From: Arthrobacter_B sp038069765 | Lineage (GTDB): Bacteria; Actinomycetota; Actinomycetes; Actinomycetales; Micrococcaceae | Direction: 5' to 3' | Assembly (NCBI RefSeq): GCF_038069765.1 | Contig: NZ_JBBPFS010000001.1 | Coordinates: forward strand, 372,001 to 436,000 | Length of the DNA stretch: 64,000 nucleotides | Part shown: piece after piece, positions 16,569 to 25,436 of the stretch | How positions within the stretch are numbered: position 1 is the stretch's first letter | How the letters are laid out: every line of letters starts with the position of its first letter | Translations under genes and position numbers: made by a program | The notes under the pieces: model-generated | What the model was told of the DNA's origin: nothing | Databases searched by the model: none | Seen by the model: the letters and a program-made list of their open reading frames with translations, nothing else

Positions 16569-18419
16569 ATGTCCCCGGAAAAGCGTCCCGTACACCCCAA
16601 GCCAAAGAAGGAACGGAAGTCCAAGGCGCCCAAGCCGACGGCCTCGCCCGACGGCAGCATGACCCATAAGCAGGTGCTGGAATCACTCTCCGGGCTGCTG
16701 CTGGGCATGTTCGTTTCCATCCTGGCCGGCACCGTGGTCTCCACCTCGCTGCCGCTGATCATCTCGGACCTGGACGGCAACCAGTCCGCCTACACCTGGG
16801 TTGTCACCGGCACCCTGCTGGCCACCACGGTATCCACCCCGCTGTGGGGCAAGTTTGCCGACCTCTTCAACCGCAAGCTGCTCATTCAGCTGGCCCTGGG
16901 CATCTTTGTGCTCGGCTCGGCACTGGCCGGCTTCTCGCAGGACACCAGCACGCTCATTGTCTTCCGCGTGCTGCAGGGCCTGGGCGCCGGCGGACTGGCC
17001 GCGCTGAGCCAGATCATCATGGCGGACATCATCAGCCCGCGTGACCGCGGCAAGTACGCCGGACTGTTCGGTGCCGTGATGGCCGTGGGGACCGTCGGCG
17101 GACCGCTGCTGGGCGGCGTCGTCACCGATGCGTTCGGCTGGCGCTGGAATTTCTTCATTGCCCTTCCGGTTGCCATCGCGGCGATCATCCTGCTGCAGCT
17201 CACGCTGCACCTGCCCAAGCACCCCAAGCGCAAGGTTCACATTGACTACCTCGGCGCTGTCCTAATTGCCGGCGGCGTGTCGCTGCTGATGATCTGGGTG
17301 ACCCTGGCGGGCAACCAGTTCGGGTGGGCCTCGCTGGCTTCGTTCCTGATGGTCGCCGGCTCCGCCGTGCTGCTGATCGCCGCTGTACTGGTGGAGTTCA
17401 AGTCGCCGGAGCCGATCATTCCGCTCTCGATGTTCAAGAACAAGACCTTCACGCTCTCCGTCATCGCCAGCATTGCCGTCGGCGTGTCCATGTTCGGCAC
17501 CTCGGTGTTCCTGGCGCAGTACATGCAGCTGGCCCGCGGCGCCACACCCACCGAATCCGGCCTGCTCACCATTCCGATGATGGCCGGCCTGCTGATTTCC
17601 TCGACCTACTTTGGCCGCGTCATCAGCCGCACCGGCAAGTGGAAGGCAGTCATGATTTCCGGCGCCGTCCTCACCGTGCTCGGTTCCGTCCTGCTGGGCA
17701 CGCTGGCCTACGACACCAACCTCGTGCTCGTGGGCATCTACATGGCCGTTCTCGGCGCCGGCCTCGGCATGCTGATGCAGAACCTGGTGCTCGTGGTCCA
17801 GAACTCCATCGAGGTGAAAAACCTCGGCGTGGCCACCAGCGCCGTGACCTTCTTCCGCAGCCTCGGCGGCACCGTGGGCGTTTCCGTGCTGGGGTCCGTC
17901 CTGGGAACCATCGTGGCGCAGGAGATCAAGACCGGCATCACCGGACTGGCTCCGGCTGATCAGGCCGCTGCGGCCGCCGCGCTGGGCAGCGGAAACATCC
18001 CGCAGATTTCGACGCTGCCGGACGCCGTCGCCGTCGTGGTGGAAAGTGCCTACGGCATAGGCGTGGGCTCGGTCTTCCTGTACAGCGTCCCGCTGGCCGT
18101 TGTCACCCTGCTGGCTGTCATCTTCCTGCCCAACGCTCCGTTGGGACGCCAGAACGCCGTCCAGCTGAAAAATGCCGCAGCCAAGTCGGCAGCTGCTTCG
18201 GCACCCGCTGCCCCCGGTACGGGATCCGCTGCCGGCGCGGGGAAGGCCGGAGCGCCGTCGGCCGCCGGCTCCACCGATGCTGACGACGACGCCCGCCGGA
18301 AAGAGGAGCGCACAGCCGCGGACCTCACCCTGGCGGATGTGTCCACCGGTGCGGTGGGCCTGGTGGCTCCGCTGTCCCCGGTTGAAACGCGGGGAACGGA
18401 CCCGGGTCACCGGCCGTGA
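16569..18419 (+). CDS. DHA2-family (EmrB/QacA-like) major facilitator drug exporter
   Basis: 616 residues with about 14 TM helices. Motif A-like GKFADLFNRK follows the second helix, and the drug-antiport motif C region GAVMAVGTVGGPLLGGVV is present. A Lys/Pro-rich cytoplasmic N-terminus precedes the first helix. The last 90 residues are a disordered Ala/Gly/Ser then acidic tail, unusual in length for the family. AGGAG lies 7 nt before the ATG. The stop overlaps the MarR start as GTGA, so exporter and regulator form one coupled, autoregulated operon. It probably exports toxic lipophilic compounds by proton antiport; the substrate is unknown. Confidence 0.92.
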   Translation: MSPEKRPVHPKPKKERKSKAPKPTASPDGSMTHKQVLESLSGLLLGMFVSILAGTVVSTSLPLIISDLDGNQSAYTWVVTGTLLATTVSTPLWGKFADLFNRKLLIQLALGIFVLGSALAGFSQDTSTLIVFRVLQGLGAGGLAALSQIIMADIISPRDRGKYAGLFGAVMAVGTVGGPLLGGVVTDAFGWRWNFFIALPVAIAAIILLQLTLHLPKHPKRKVHIDYLGAVLIAGGVSLLMIWVTLAGNQFGWASLASFLMVAGSAVLLIAAVLVEFKSPEPIIPLSMFKNKTFTLSVIASIAVGVSMFGTSVFLAQYMQLARGATPTESGLLTIPMMAGLLISSTYFGRVISRTGKWKAVMISGAVLTVLGSVLLGTLAYDTNLVLVGIYMAVLGAGLGMLMQNLVLVVQNSIEVKNLGVATSAVTFFRSLGGTVGVSVLGSVLGTIVAQEIKTGITGLAPADQAAAAAALGSGNIPQISTLPDAVAVVVESAYGIGVGSVFLYSVPLAVVTLLAVIFLPNAPLGRQNAVQLKNAAAKSAAASAPAAPGTGSAAGAGKAGAPSAAGSTDADDDARRKEERTAADLTLADVSTGAVGLVAPLSPVETRGTDPGHRP

Positions 18420-18928
18420 CAGCCGACCCCGGCACCCGGAGTGGAAATGTGCCGAACGATGACCGCTCCGATGCCATCAGCGAGTTGGAAGAGACGCTCC
18501 GAAAGCTGACCGACACTGTTCGTGCCACCATGCGCGACGCCGCCAAGGGGGTCGATCCGGCACTGTCCCCGTTCGGGCTGAAGATCCTGCAGCTGCTCAA
18601 ACGCGCCGGGGCCACGCACTCGGGGGTCGTGGCAGAAGCACTAATGGTGGACAAGAGCGTCATTAGCCGCTTCTCCCGGCAGCTGGAAGAACTGGGGCTC
18701 ATCGAGATCCAGCCCGATCCGAAGGACGGGCGGGCCCGGCTGCTGGCGCTCACGCCGGCCGCCGAGGAGCGGGTGCGGGCCGTCCAAACCGGCATCATGC
18801 TGGATCACGACGTCCTGAACTCCTGGTCTGAAACCGAACTCCGCCAGTTTGCCGCCTACCTCGCACGGCTCTACACCCGCAACGGACAGCACCCGCAGGA
18901 CGGTGCGCCGGAGGACATCGCCGAATAG
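18416..18928 (+). CDS. MarR-family transcriptional regulator
   Basis: 170 residues from the overlapping GTG, or 159 from GTG 18449, which has GGAG 8 nt upstream. The winged helix is seen in LLKRAGATHSGVVAEALMVD, KSVISRFSRQLEELGLI and the wing DPKDGRARLLALT. It likely represses its own operon through the two boxes at 16510-16554 and releases DNA on binding the exported drug. The exporter and regulator are translationally coupled. Confidence 0.9.
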   Translation: MTADPGTRSGNVPNDDRSDAISELEETLRKLTDTVRATMRDAAKGVDPALSPFGLKILQLLKRAGATHSGVVAEALMVDKSVISRFSRQLEELGLIEIQPDPKDGRARLLALTPAAEERVRAVQTGIMLDHDVLNSWSETELRQFAAYLARLYTRNGQHPQDGAPEDIAE

Positions 18929-18987
18929 GTCCGGACATTCGATTAGGTCCGGACATGAAGGTCCGCGGCACGGCCGCCGAACACACG

Positions 18988-19022
18988 AAAGAAGCCTGAT
19001 CCCGCCGGGATCAGGCTTCTTT
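18988..19022. terminator. Bidirectional rho-independent terminator
   Basis: Perfect 16-bp stem beginning AAAGAAGCCTGATCCC with a GCC loop, A-rich on one side and followed by TTTCATTTT on the other. It sits between the convergent MarR and 19069 genes. Confidence 0.85.
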
Positions 19023-19068
19023 CATTTTCCCTCCGCTTACGCTTGGCTGCCTGCGTGCACGGGGCAGG

Positions 19069-19392
19069 CTACTCCGGGCGGTCGCCGGGATCCGTCGAGC
19101 TGCCCGGATCCTTCGCAGTGCCGGACCCGTCGGCGGGCCCGTCAGCGGGGCCGGCGTTCCGCGGCTTCCTGCGGCCCTTGCCGGCCAGCATGGAATAGGC
19201 CGTGCTGAGCACGAAGATTTCGCTCACGAAACCCAGCGGGCTCGCGGGCAGGGGTGCGAACTGGTGGTAGAGCACCAGGGCGGAAACCGCGAGGATGACC
19301 GGGTGGGCCTTCAGGATCCATTCCTGCGGCACTTCCCGCGGCCAGGGGAAGAAGGCCTCGTCGGCAGCGGTGTCGGCGCGGTTTGTCTTCAT
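19069..19392 (-). CDS. Small membrane protein of unknown function
   Basis: 107 residues. An acidic N-terminus with FFPWPREVPQEW is followed by one or two hydrophobic segments (about residues 28-65, HPVILAVSALVLYHQFAPL and a second near EIFVLSTAYSML). The C-terminal 40 residues are charged and Pro/Gly-rich (PADGPADGSGTAKDPGSS). GGAGG precedes the ATG closely. I do not recognise a family. It is divergent from the permease at 19495 by about 100 nt. Confidence 0.7.
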   Translation of the reverse strand: MKTNRADTAADEAFFPWPREVPQEWILKAHPVILAVSALVLYHQFAPLPASPLGFVSEIFVLSTAYSMLAGKGRRKPRNAGPADGPADGSGTAKDPGSSTDPGDRPE

Positions 19393-19494
19393 GCCCTCCA
19401 TCCTCTCAGAAGTGCGGGGAAGGGGCGGCTCCGGCGGCCTTCGCCTCGTGAATATGACCCGCGGCCGGAGGCAGGTCCGTGAGAGGCTGTCTTT

Positions 19495-20766
19495 ATGGCG
19501 AAAAACCCGGCGCTGGCACGCCGTCTCGGCACCGCGGACGCCGTCATCATTGGTCTTGGTTCCATGATTGGTGCCGGTGTCTTCGCCGCCTTCACTCCTG
19601 CGGCGGCGGCAGCGGGATCCGGCCTGCTGCTGGGGCTTGCCATTGCCGCAGGCGTGGCCTTCTGCAATGCCACTTCGTCCGCGCAGCTGGCGGCCGCCTA
19701 CCCCCGCTCCGGCGGTACCTACCTCTACGGCCGGGAGCGGCTGGGTCCGTGGCCCGGCTACCTGGCGGGGTGGGGTTTTGTGGTGGGCAAGACCGCCAGT
19801 GCTGCCGCGATGGCCATGACCTTTGCGGCCTACACCGCACCGGCGGGGTGGGAGCGGCCGGTGGCGATCGCGGCCGTCGTCGCGTTGGCGGCAGTGAATT
19901 ACCACGGCATCACCCGCACGGCCGGACTGGCCCGGATCCTGGTCGGCATCGTCCTGGCAGCACTGGCGGTAGCCGTCGCGGCAACCTGGTCCGGTTCCGG
20001 GCCCGAAGCTGCACCGCGCGCCGCCCTCCCGGACGCAGGACTGCTGGAACACGGCTGGTACGGGGTGCTGCAGTCCGCCGGCCTGCTGTTTTTCGCCTTC
20101 GCCGGCTACGCCCGCATCGCCACCATGGGGGAGGAAGTGCGCAGCCCGCGCCGGACCATTCCCCGCGCCATCGGAATTTCGCTGGCGATCACCGTCGCCG
20201 TCTACGCGGCAGTGGGGGTGACGCTGCTGGCGGTTCTCGGTCCCGAAGGGGTGGCGGCGACGACGGCGCCCCTGGCTGCCGCGGTCGAGTCCGGGTCCGG
20301 ATCATGGGCAGCGCCCGTGGTCCGCGCGGGCGCGGCCGCCGCCGCACTCGGTGCCCTGCTGGCCCTGATCGCCGGACTGGGCAGGACCTCGCTGGCCATG
20401 GCCCGCGAACGGGACCTGCCGCCCTGGCTCGCGGCGGTGCATCCGCGGTATCAGGTGCCGCACCGGGCCGAAGCCGCACTGGCGGTGCTGATCTGCGCCG
20501 TGATCGCAGTGGCGGACCTGCGCGGGGCCATCGCCTTTTCCTCGTTCGGCGTCCTGGTGTACTACCTGGTGGCCAACATTGCTGCCTTCACCCAATCCGG
20601 TGCGGACCGGCGCTATCCCAGGGCGTTTCAGGTGCTGGGGGCGCTGGCCTGCGTGGTGCTGGTAGTGACACTCCCGCCGCCGGCCGTTGTGCTGGGGGTC
20701 CTGGTGTTCGCGGCAGGGATTCTGGTGCGGATGCTCCGGCTGCGGTTCTCCCGCAACACCTCCTGA
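19495..20766 (+). CDS. APC-superfamily amino acid permease
   Basis: 423 residues, about 12 TM helices. The substrate-binding motif of the APC fold is GLGSMIGAGVFAAF in helix 1. Further landmarks are YPRSGGTYLYGRERLG and FAFAGYARIATMGEEVRSPRRTIPRAI in helix 6 and the following loop. It probably imports a neutral or cationic amino acid by proton symport; the substrate is unknown. GAGAGG lies 8 nt before the ATG. It converges on the ABC exporter gene, 33 nt apart. Confidence 0.9.
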   Translation: MAKNPALARRLGTADAVIIGLGSMIGAGVFAAFTPAAAAAGSGLLLGLAIAAGVAFCNATSSAQLAAAYPRSGGTYLYGRERLGPWPGYLAGWGFVVGKTASAAAMAMTFAAYTAPAGWERPVAIAAVVALAAVNYHGITRTAGLARILVGIVLAALAVAVAATWSGSGPEAAPRAALPDAGLLEHGWYGVLQSAGLLFFAFAGYARIATMGEEVRSPRRTIPRAIGISLAITVAVYAAVGVTLLAVLGPEGVAATTAPLAAAVESGSGSWAAPVVRAGAAAAALGALLALIAGLGRTSLAMARERDLPPWLAAVHPRYQVPHRAEAALAVLICAVIAVADLRGAIAFSSFGVLVYYLVANIAAFTQSGADRRYPRAFQVLGALACVVLVVTLPPPAVVLGVLVFAAGILVRMLRLRFSRNTS

Positions 20767-20799
20767 CAGGTGCGGCTCCGGTCCGCAGTGTCCCGATAT

Positions 20800-22653
20800 T
20801 TAGGAAACCGCGCCGGCTTCGGCACGCGCAGCCAGCCGGGCAAATGCTCCGTCACCGGCCCGCAGCTCCGCGGCCGTTCCCCGTTCCACGATGGCTCCGT
20901 CCTCCAGCACCACCACCTGGTCCGCATTTTCCACCGTGGAGAGCCGGTGTGCGATGGTCAGCGTCGTTCGTCCGGCCGAGAGCCGTTCCAGAGCCAGCTG
21001 CACCTGAGCCTCGGTGGTGTTGTCCAGCGCGGAAGTGGCTTCGTCCAGGACCAGGACGGGCGGATTACGCAGGATGGTCCGCGCAATCGCCAGCCGCTGC
21101 TGCTCGCCCCCGGAGAAGCGGTGCCCGCGCGCGCCCACAAGGGTGCCCAGCCCCTGCGGCAGTGCGCCGATGGAATCGGCAATCTGCGCGGCGGCAAGTG
21201 CCTGCCAGAGCTGGTCATCGCTGGCGCCCGGCGCCGCCAGCAGCAGGTTCTCGCGGACCGATGCGTGGATCAGGTAGGTCTCCTGCGACACCACGCCGAC
21301 AATCCGGGCCAGGTCCTCCGGCGCAATCTCGCGCACATCAACTCCGTCAATGGTGACCCGGCCGGCGCTGACCTCGTTCAGGCGCGGCAGCAGCGAGGCC
21401 AGCGTGCTCTTGCCGGAACCGGTGGGGCCGACGACGGCGGTGGTGCTCCCGGCCGGAAGCTCCAGGCTGATGCCGCGCAGGATGTCCGTGCCGCCGTCGT
21501 ACGCGAACCGCACCTCCTCAAAGCGCACCTGCCCGCGCACGGCGGCCGGATCCATCCGCACCGGGTTTTCCGGTGCCTTGATCGCCGGTACCAGGTCCAG
21601 GTATTCGAAGATCCGGCTGAAGAATGCCAGCGCCGTGACCCACTGGACGCCAATATTCAGCAATCCCATGACCGGACGGAAGATGGCGGCCTGCAAACCG
21701 GTGAAGGCCACAAGCGTGCCGATGGTCATGCCGCCGCTGGTCGCCGGAAAACCGGCGGCGAGGTAGATGACGGCCGGAATCGCCGCAAAAACAATCTGCA
21801 TGGTGGCCATCCGCCAGCTGCCGGCAAGCTGGCTGCGCAGCTCCAGGCCGACGAGCTTCTCGGAGCGGGTCTGGAACCTGTCCGCGTCGCGCGGGATGGT
21901 TCCCAGGGTCTTGGCCAGCCGGACACCGGAGACGGACAGGCCTTCCTCCACCTGCGTATGCAGGGCGGCGAGTTCGCGCTGGCGTTCGTCGGTGACGGTG
22001 CGGCGGATCTGCGCCACGCGGCGCGACAGCCAGATCGCCGGCGGCAGGACCACGAGGGAAATCAGGCTCAGGCCGGGGGAGAGGGCTGCCATGGCGACGG
22101 CGGTGGCAACGGCGGTGGTGAGGTTGGAGGCAACCCCGGTGGCGGTGGAGGTGACAACCGACTGCATGCCGGAAATGTCGTGCGTGAGCCGGGACTGCAC
22201 TTCGCCGCCGCGCGTGCGGGTGAAGAAGCCCAGCGACTGCGCCTGCAGGTGGGTAAAGAGCTTCACCCGGAGGGTGTGCATCACCCGCTGGCCCATGCCG
22301 GTGGCCAGCCAGGTCTGTACGACGCCGATCACCGAGGTCAGGGCAGCCACCGCCACCATCGAAGCCGCCAGAATCAGCAGCAGCCGGATGTTTCCGGACG
22401 GCAGGGCGTCATCGATCACAGCCCGGACCAGGAAGGGCTGCGCCAGGTTGACCACCGAGGACAGGGTAATAAGTGCGACAACGACGGCGATGGTCCCCTT
22501 ATGCGGAGCGAACAGGGCCGCGATGCGCTTCATGCTCACCGGGTGCCGCTTCAGCTGCTTCTTGTCTGCGGGGTTCAACCGCGCAGGGCCCCGGCCGCTG
22601 CCGGATCCCCTGCCGCTTCCGGGGCCCGCGTGGGCCGCTTCGGGTATAGCCAT
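20800..22653 (-). CDS. ABC exporter half-transporter (fused permease and ATPase)
   Basis: 617 residues. Six TM helices (about residues 45-340) are followed by the ATPase with Walker A GPTGSGKST, signature FSGGEQQRLAIART and Walker B VLVLDEATSALD. Domain order and length match MsbA/LmrA-type homodimeric exporters. AGGAGG lies 4 nt before the ATG. Divergent from a MarR regulator 91 nt away, it is probably a drug or lipid efflux pump controlled by that regulator. The N-terminal 35 residues are Gly/Ser/Arg-rich and likely disordered. Confidence 0.92.
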   Translation of the reverse strand: MAIPEAAHAGPGSGRGSGSGRGPARLNPADKKQLKRHPVSMKRIAALFAPHKGTIAVVVALITLSSVVNLAQPFLVRAVIDDALPSGNIRLLLILAASMVAVAALTSVIGVVQTWLATGMGQRVMHTLRVKLFTHLQAQSLGFFTRTRGGEVQSRLTHDISGMQSVVTSTATGVASNLTTAVATAVAMAALSPGLSLISLVVLPPAIWLSRRVAQIRRTVTDERQRELAALHTQVEEGLSVSGVRLAKTLGTIPRDADRFQTRSEKLVGLELRSQLAGSWRMATMQIVFAAIPAVIYLAAGFPATSGGMTIGTLVAFTGLQAAIFRPVMGLLNIGVQWVTALAFFSRIFEYLDLVPAIKAPENPVRMDPAAVRGQVRFEEVRFAYDGGTDILRGISLELPAGSTTAVVGPTGSGKSTLASLLPRLNEVSAGRVTIDGVDVREIAPEDLARIVGVVSQETYLIHASVRENLLLAAPGASDDQLWQALAAAQIADSIGALPQGLGTLVGARGHRFSGGEQQRLAIARTILRNPPVLVLDEATSALDNTTEAQVQLALERLSAGRTTLTIAHRLSTVENADQVVVLEDGAIVERGTAAELRAGDGAFARLAARAEAGAVS

Positions 22654-22697
22654 GGTTCCTCCTGATGCTGCGGTATCTGCGCTGCAGCTAATAGAGA

Positions 22698-22734
22698 GGT
22701 TACCTCACTATGTGGTTACCCGCTACATGGGTAG
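22698..22734. promoter_or_regulatory. Direct repeats in ABC exporter/MarR divergent promoter
   Basis: GGTTACC occurs at 22698-22704 and 22714-22720. A looser 12-mer repeat CTATGTGGTTAC / CTACATGGGTAG lies at 22708 and 22723. They are in the only intergenic DNA between the two divergent genes; binding by the MarR protein is inference. Confidence 0.4.
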
Positions 22735-22744
22735 ACTGTTTTCC

Positions 22745-23245
22745 ATGATGAACGCTTCTGCCGATCCGGCAGCTCTGGGTGAGCTGATGCACACCGCCTT
22801 CCGCGGGCTGCGAAAGCGCTGGATGCAGCAGCTCGCCCCTTACGAACTGACGCCGCACCAGTTCCGGGCCTTGAGCGCGGTTGCCCGGGCCGCTTCCGGC
22901 GTGAACGGGAAAGAACCCGGCGTCAACGCGAAAGGGCCCGACGGTGGGCAGGGGCTGCGGCTGAAGGAGCTGGCGGAGCGGCTGCACATAGCTCCGCGGT
23001 CCGCCACCGAAGTTATTGACCAGCTCGAGGGCAAGGGTCTGGTGGAACGCCGGCCCGATCCGACGGACCGGCGGGCGTCGCTGCTGGCGCTGACCGGCGC
23101 GGGGGAGCGGCTGCGTGAGACCGTACTGGCTGACCGCAGGCGCGAGGCTGATGAGTTCTTCTCTGTCCTGGAGCCCGGGGACCGGGCGGAACTGGCCCGG
23201 ATTCTGGGCGAGCTGGCCGGGGACGGGCACAAGCAGGGGTCCTAG
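22745..23245 (+). CDS. MarR-family transcriptional regulator with a low-complexity insertion
   Basis: 166 residues from the ATG at 22745; GTG or ATG starts slightly upstream are possible and no strong ribosome site is seen. The winged helix is present (LRLKELAERLHIAPRSATEV, then DPTDRRASLLALT). Between the first helices and the HTH there is a duplicated Gly/Lys-rich insert (GVNGKEPGVNAKGPDGG) that is unusual in MarR proteins. Divergent from the ABC exporter, it is its likely repressor. Confidence 0.87.
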   Translation: MMNASADPAALGELMHTAFRGLRKRWMQQLAPYELTPHQFRALSAVARAASGVNGKEPGVNAKGPDGGQGLRLKELAERLHIAPRSATEVIDQLEGKGLVERRPDPTDRRASLLALTGAGERLRETVLADRRREADEFFSVLEPGDRAELARILGELAGDGHKQGS

Positions 23246-23334
23246 CGGCGCGGAACAGGTTCCGGGATTGGACCGCCGCGTCCGCGACCGGCCACAATAA
23301 AGCAGGCTTAGTTTCTGCTTTTCGAGGGGTGCCT

Positions 23335-24720
23335 ATGAGTAAAACAGGGCATGGTTCGTCCACCTTCCGTCCGCGCCACCCGGGGCCCGAGCCTCGGTTC
23401 CGCGTCAACCGGGAGTCGCTGCGCGCCTCGCTGTGGTTTTGGCCGACCTGTGCGTCCCTGGCGGCGCTGGTGCTGTCGCTGCTGCTGCTGCAGGTCCGTC
23501 CCGGGGAGAATGCGGAATGGGCGCAGTGGATCTGGCCGGCCGACGTCGAAGCAGCCAGCGGCCTGCTGCAGACCGTGGCCACCAGTGTGATGACCGCTGT
23601 CACAGTGACGTTCTCGCTGACCGTGGTGGCCCTGCAGCTGGCGTCGCAGCAGTTTTCGCCCCGGCTGCTGCGCGAATTTGCCCGCGATGTGCGCACCCAG
23701 ACAGTCCTGGCGGTCCTGCTGGGCACCTTCGTGGTCAGCATTACGGGGCTGCACGGGATGGATCCGGACCGCCCGGTCCCGGTGCTGGTGGTTGGCCTGG
23801 TCTATGTACTGGGAATTGCCAGCGGGGTGGTGCTGCTGCTGTTCATCGGGCACATCACCCGGTCGCTGCGGGTGGACACCATGATGCTCAACGCCCATCA
23901 GGGTTGCCTGGCCGTGCTCCGCGAAACGTATCCCGATTCCGAGACCGGGGAGGTGCAGCACTTCCCGGAGCCCGACGGCGGCACTGCGGTGCCGGCGCGC
24001 CGCAGCGGGATCATCCAGGCCGTCCACGCCAAACCGCTGGTCAACATGCTGTCCCGGCACGGGTTGAGCATGCGCATTGAGGTACAGCCCGGGGACCAGA
24101 TCACGGTTGGCACGCCCGCGGCCCGTATATGGAGCGACGACGGCGGGACGGTGGTGCCCATGGCTGCCGTGCAGCAGTCCCTGGCCGAGGCCCTGGAGAT
24201 CGGATATGAGCGTACGGCCGAGCAGGACGCGGCGCTGGGGCTGCGCCAGCTGACGGATATTGCGGTCAAAGCGATCTCCCCCAGCATCAATGACCCCATC
24301 ACGGCAGCTCATTCCATGGGGTACTGCGCCGACCTGCTGGTGGATCTGCAGCGCAGGCAGCTGGGTCCCGAAGCGCATGAAGACGCCTCCGGCGCGCTGC
24401 GCCTGGTCACAGTGGGGCGCGACTACCGCTACTTTCTCGATCTGGTCTGCGGGCCGGTGCGGCGCTTCGCGGAGTCGGAGCCCCTGGTGCTGACCGCCGT
24501 CCTGCGGCTGCTGCGGGACTGCGCGGCCAATGCGGTCAACGACGACCAGCGCGCGGAGCTCCGCCGGCAAACGTCGCTGGTGCTGGAGAGCACCCGCGAC
24601 CACCTGGTGACCGCTGACAAACTGGAGATCCGGGACATGGCGCGCCGGGTGGAAGAGGCCCTGGCGGGGGATCTGCGGGCAGCCTTCGCGGACCGGGCCG
24701 GGGAGACGCGTTCGGTGTAA
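23335..24720 (+). CDS. DUF2254 family predicted membrane protein
   Basis: 461 residues from the ATG, with GAGGGG 5 nt upstream. Four TM helices occupy about residues 30-180, including the conserved TFSLTVVALQLASQQFSPRLL stretch typical of DUF2254. The rest is a soluble C-terminal domain with EQDAALGLRQLTDIAVKAIS and PSINDPITAAHSMGYC. Function is unknown in the family. The next gene starts directly after the stop, so the two may be cotranscribed. Confidence 0.87.
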   Translation: MSKTGHGSSTFRPRHPGPEPRFRVNRESLRASLWFWPTCASLAALVLSLLLLQVRPGENAEWAQWIWPADVEAASGLLQTVATSVMTAVTVTFSLTVVALQLASQQFSPRLLREFARDVRTQTVLAVLLGTFVVSITGLHGMDPDRPVPVLVVGLVYVLGIASGVVLLLFIGHITRSLRVDTMMLNAHQGCLAVLRETYPDSETGEVQHFPEPDGGTAVPARRSGIIQAVHAKPLVNMLSRHGLSMRIEVQPGDQITVGTPAARIWSDDGGTVVPMAAVQQSLAEALEIGYERTAEQDAALGLRQLTDIAVKAISPSINDPITAAHSMGYCADLLVDLQRRQLGPEAHEDASGALRLVTVGRDYRYFLDLVCGPVRRFAESEPLVLTAVLRLLRDCAANAVNDDQRAELRRQTSLVLESTRDHLVTADKLEIRDMARRVEEALAGDLRAAFADRAGETRSV

Positions 24721-24792
24721 ATGCGCCGGCGCCCGCTAAGCCCGCGGCTGCGCCTCCGCCGCCCAGCAGTGCAGCCGTGCCAAGCTGTGGCC

Positions 24793-25353
24793 ATGGATCC
24801 GAAAACCAACATTCCGCCCTGGCCCGCCGTCGATCCGGCCTGCGGAGGTGTGCGGCTGCGCCGGTTCCGGGACGAAGATGCGGATATGGCCCGCGAGCTG
24901 TCCCTGGACGAGTATGTCCCCACGATCGGCACCCTTCCGGCCCGGGCCACGGAGGAAGAGGCGCTGGCCTGGGTGGAGCGTCAGCGGCGGCACCATGTCC
25001 GGGGAACGGGGTTTGCCTTTTGCATAGCCGATGCTGCCTCCGACCGGCCCCTCGGGCAAATCGGGCTGTGGGCCCGGGAGCTGGGCGCGGGCCGCGCGCA
25101 GGCAGGCTACGCAGTTGCCCCCGGAGCCCGCGGCCGCCGCGCCGGCGCCGAAGCGCTGCTCGCCCTGCTGGAGTTCGGGTGGACCATTCCCGCGCTGCAT
25201 CGGGTGGAGCTGCTGATCGAGCCGTGGAACACAGCCTCCACCCGAACCGCCGAGTATGCCGGCTTCACCCGGGAGGGCCTGCTGCGCAGCCACCAGGAAA
25301 TCGCCGAAGAACGCCGGGACGTGCTGATCTATGCCGCGGTGCGCGGACAGTAA
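24793..25353 (+). CDS. RimJ/RimL-type GNAT acetyltransferase
   Basis: 186 residues from ATG 24793. An in-frame ATG at 24721 abutting the DUF2254 stop would add 24 Arg/Pro-rich residues that do not look like protein. The fold begins GGVRLRRFRDEDADMARELS. The acetyl-CoA site is APGARGRRAGAEALLALLEF, followed by VELLIEPWNTASTRTAEYAGF, typical of enzymes acetylating ribosomal protein N-termini, aminoglycosides or small amines. The substrate is unknown. Confidence 0.82.
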   Translation: MDPKTNIPPWPAVDPACGGVRLRRFRDEDADMARELSLDEYVPTIGTLPARATEEEALAWVERQRRHHVRGTGFAFCIADAASDRPLGQIGLWARELGAGRAQAGYAVAPGARGRRAGAEALLALLEFGWTIPALHRVELLIEPWNTASTRTAEYAGFTREGLLRSHQEIAEERRDVLIYAAVRGQ

Positions 25354-25436
25354 CCCCCGGGGTCGGGCGTAATACCTAGGCGCAGGCGTCCCCGGCACCG
25401 TTGACTCTTCCGGGACGTCTGCCGGACAGTGGAGCC

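Noticed and set aside
21767..22744. 5' extension of the MarR gene at 22745 over the ABC exporter
   Set aside because: Antisense to the ABC exporter; MarR homology starts at 22745.
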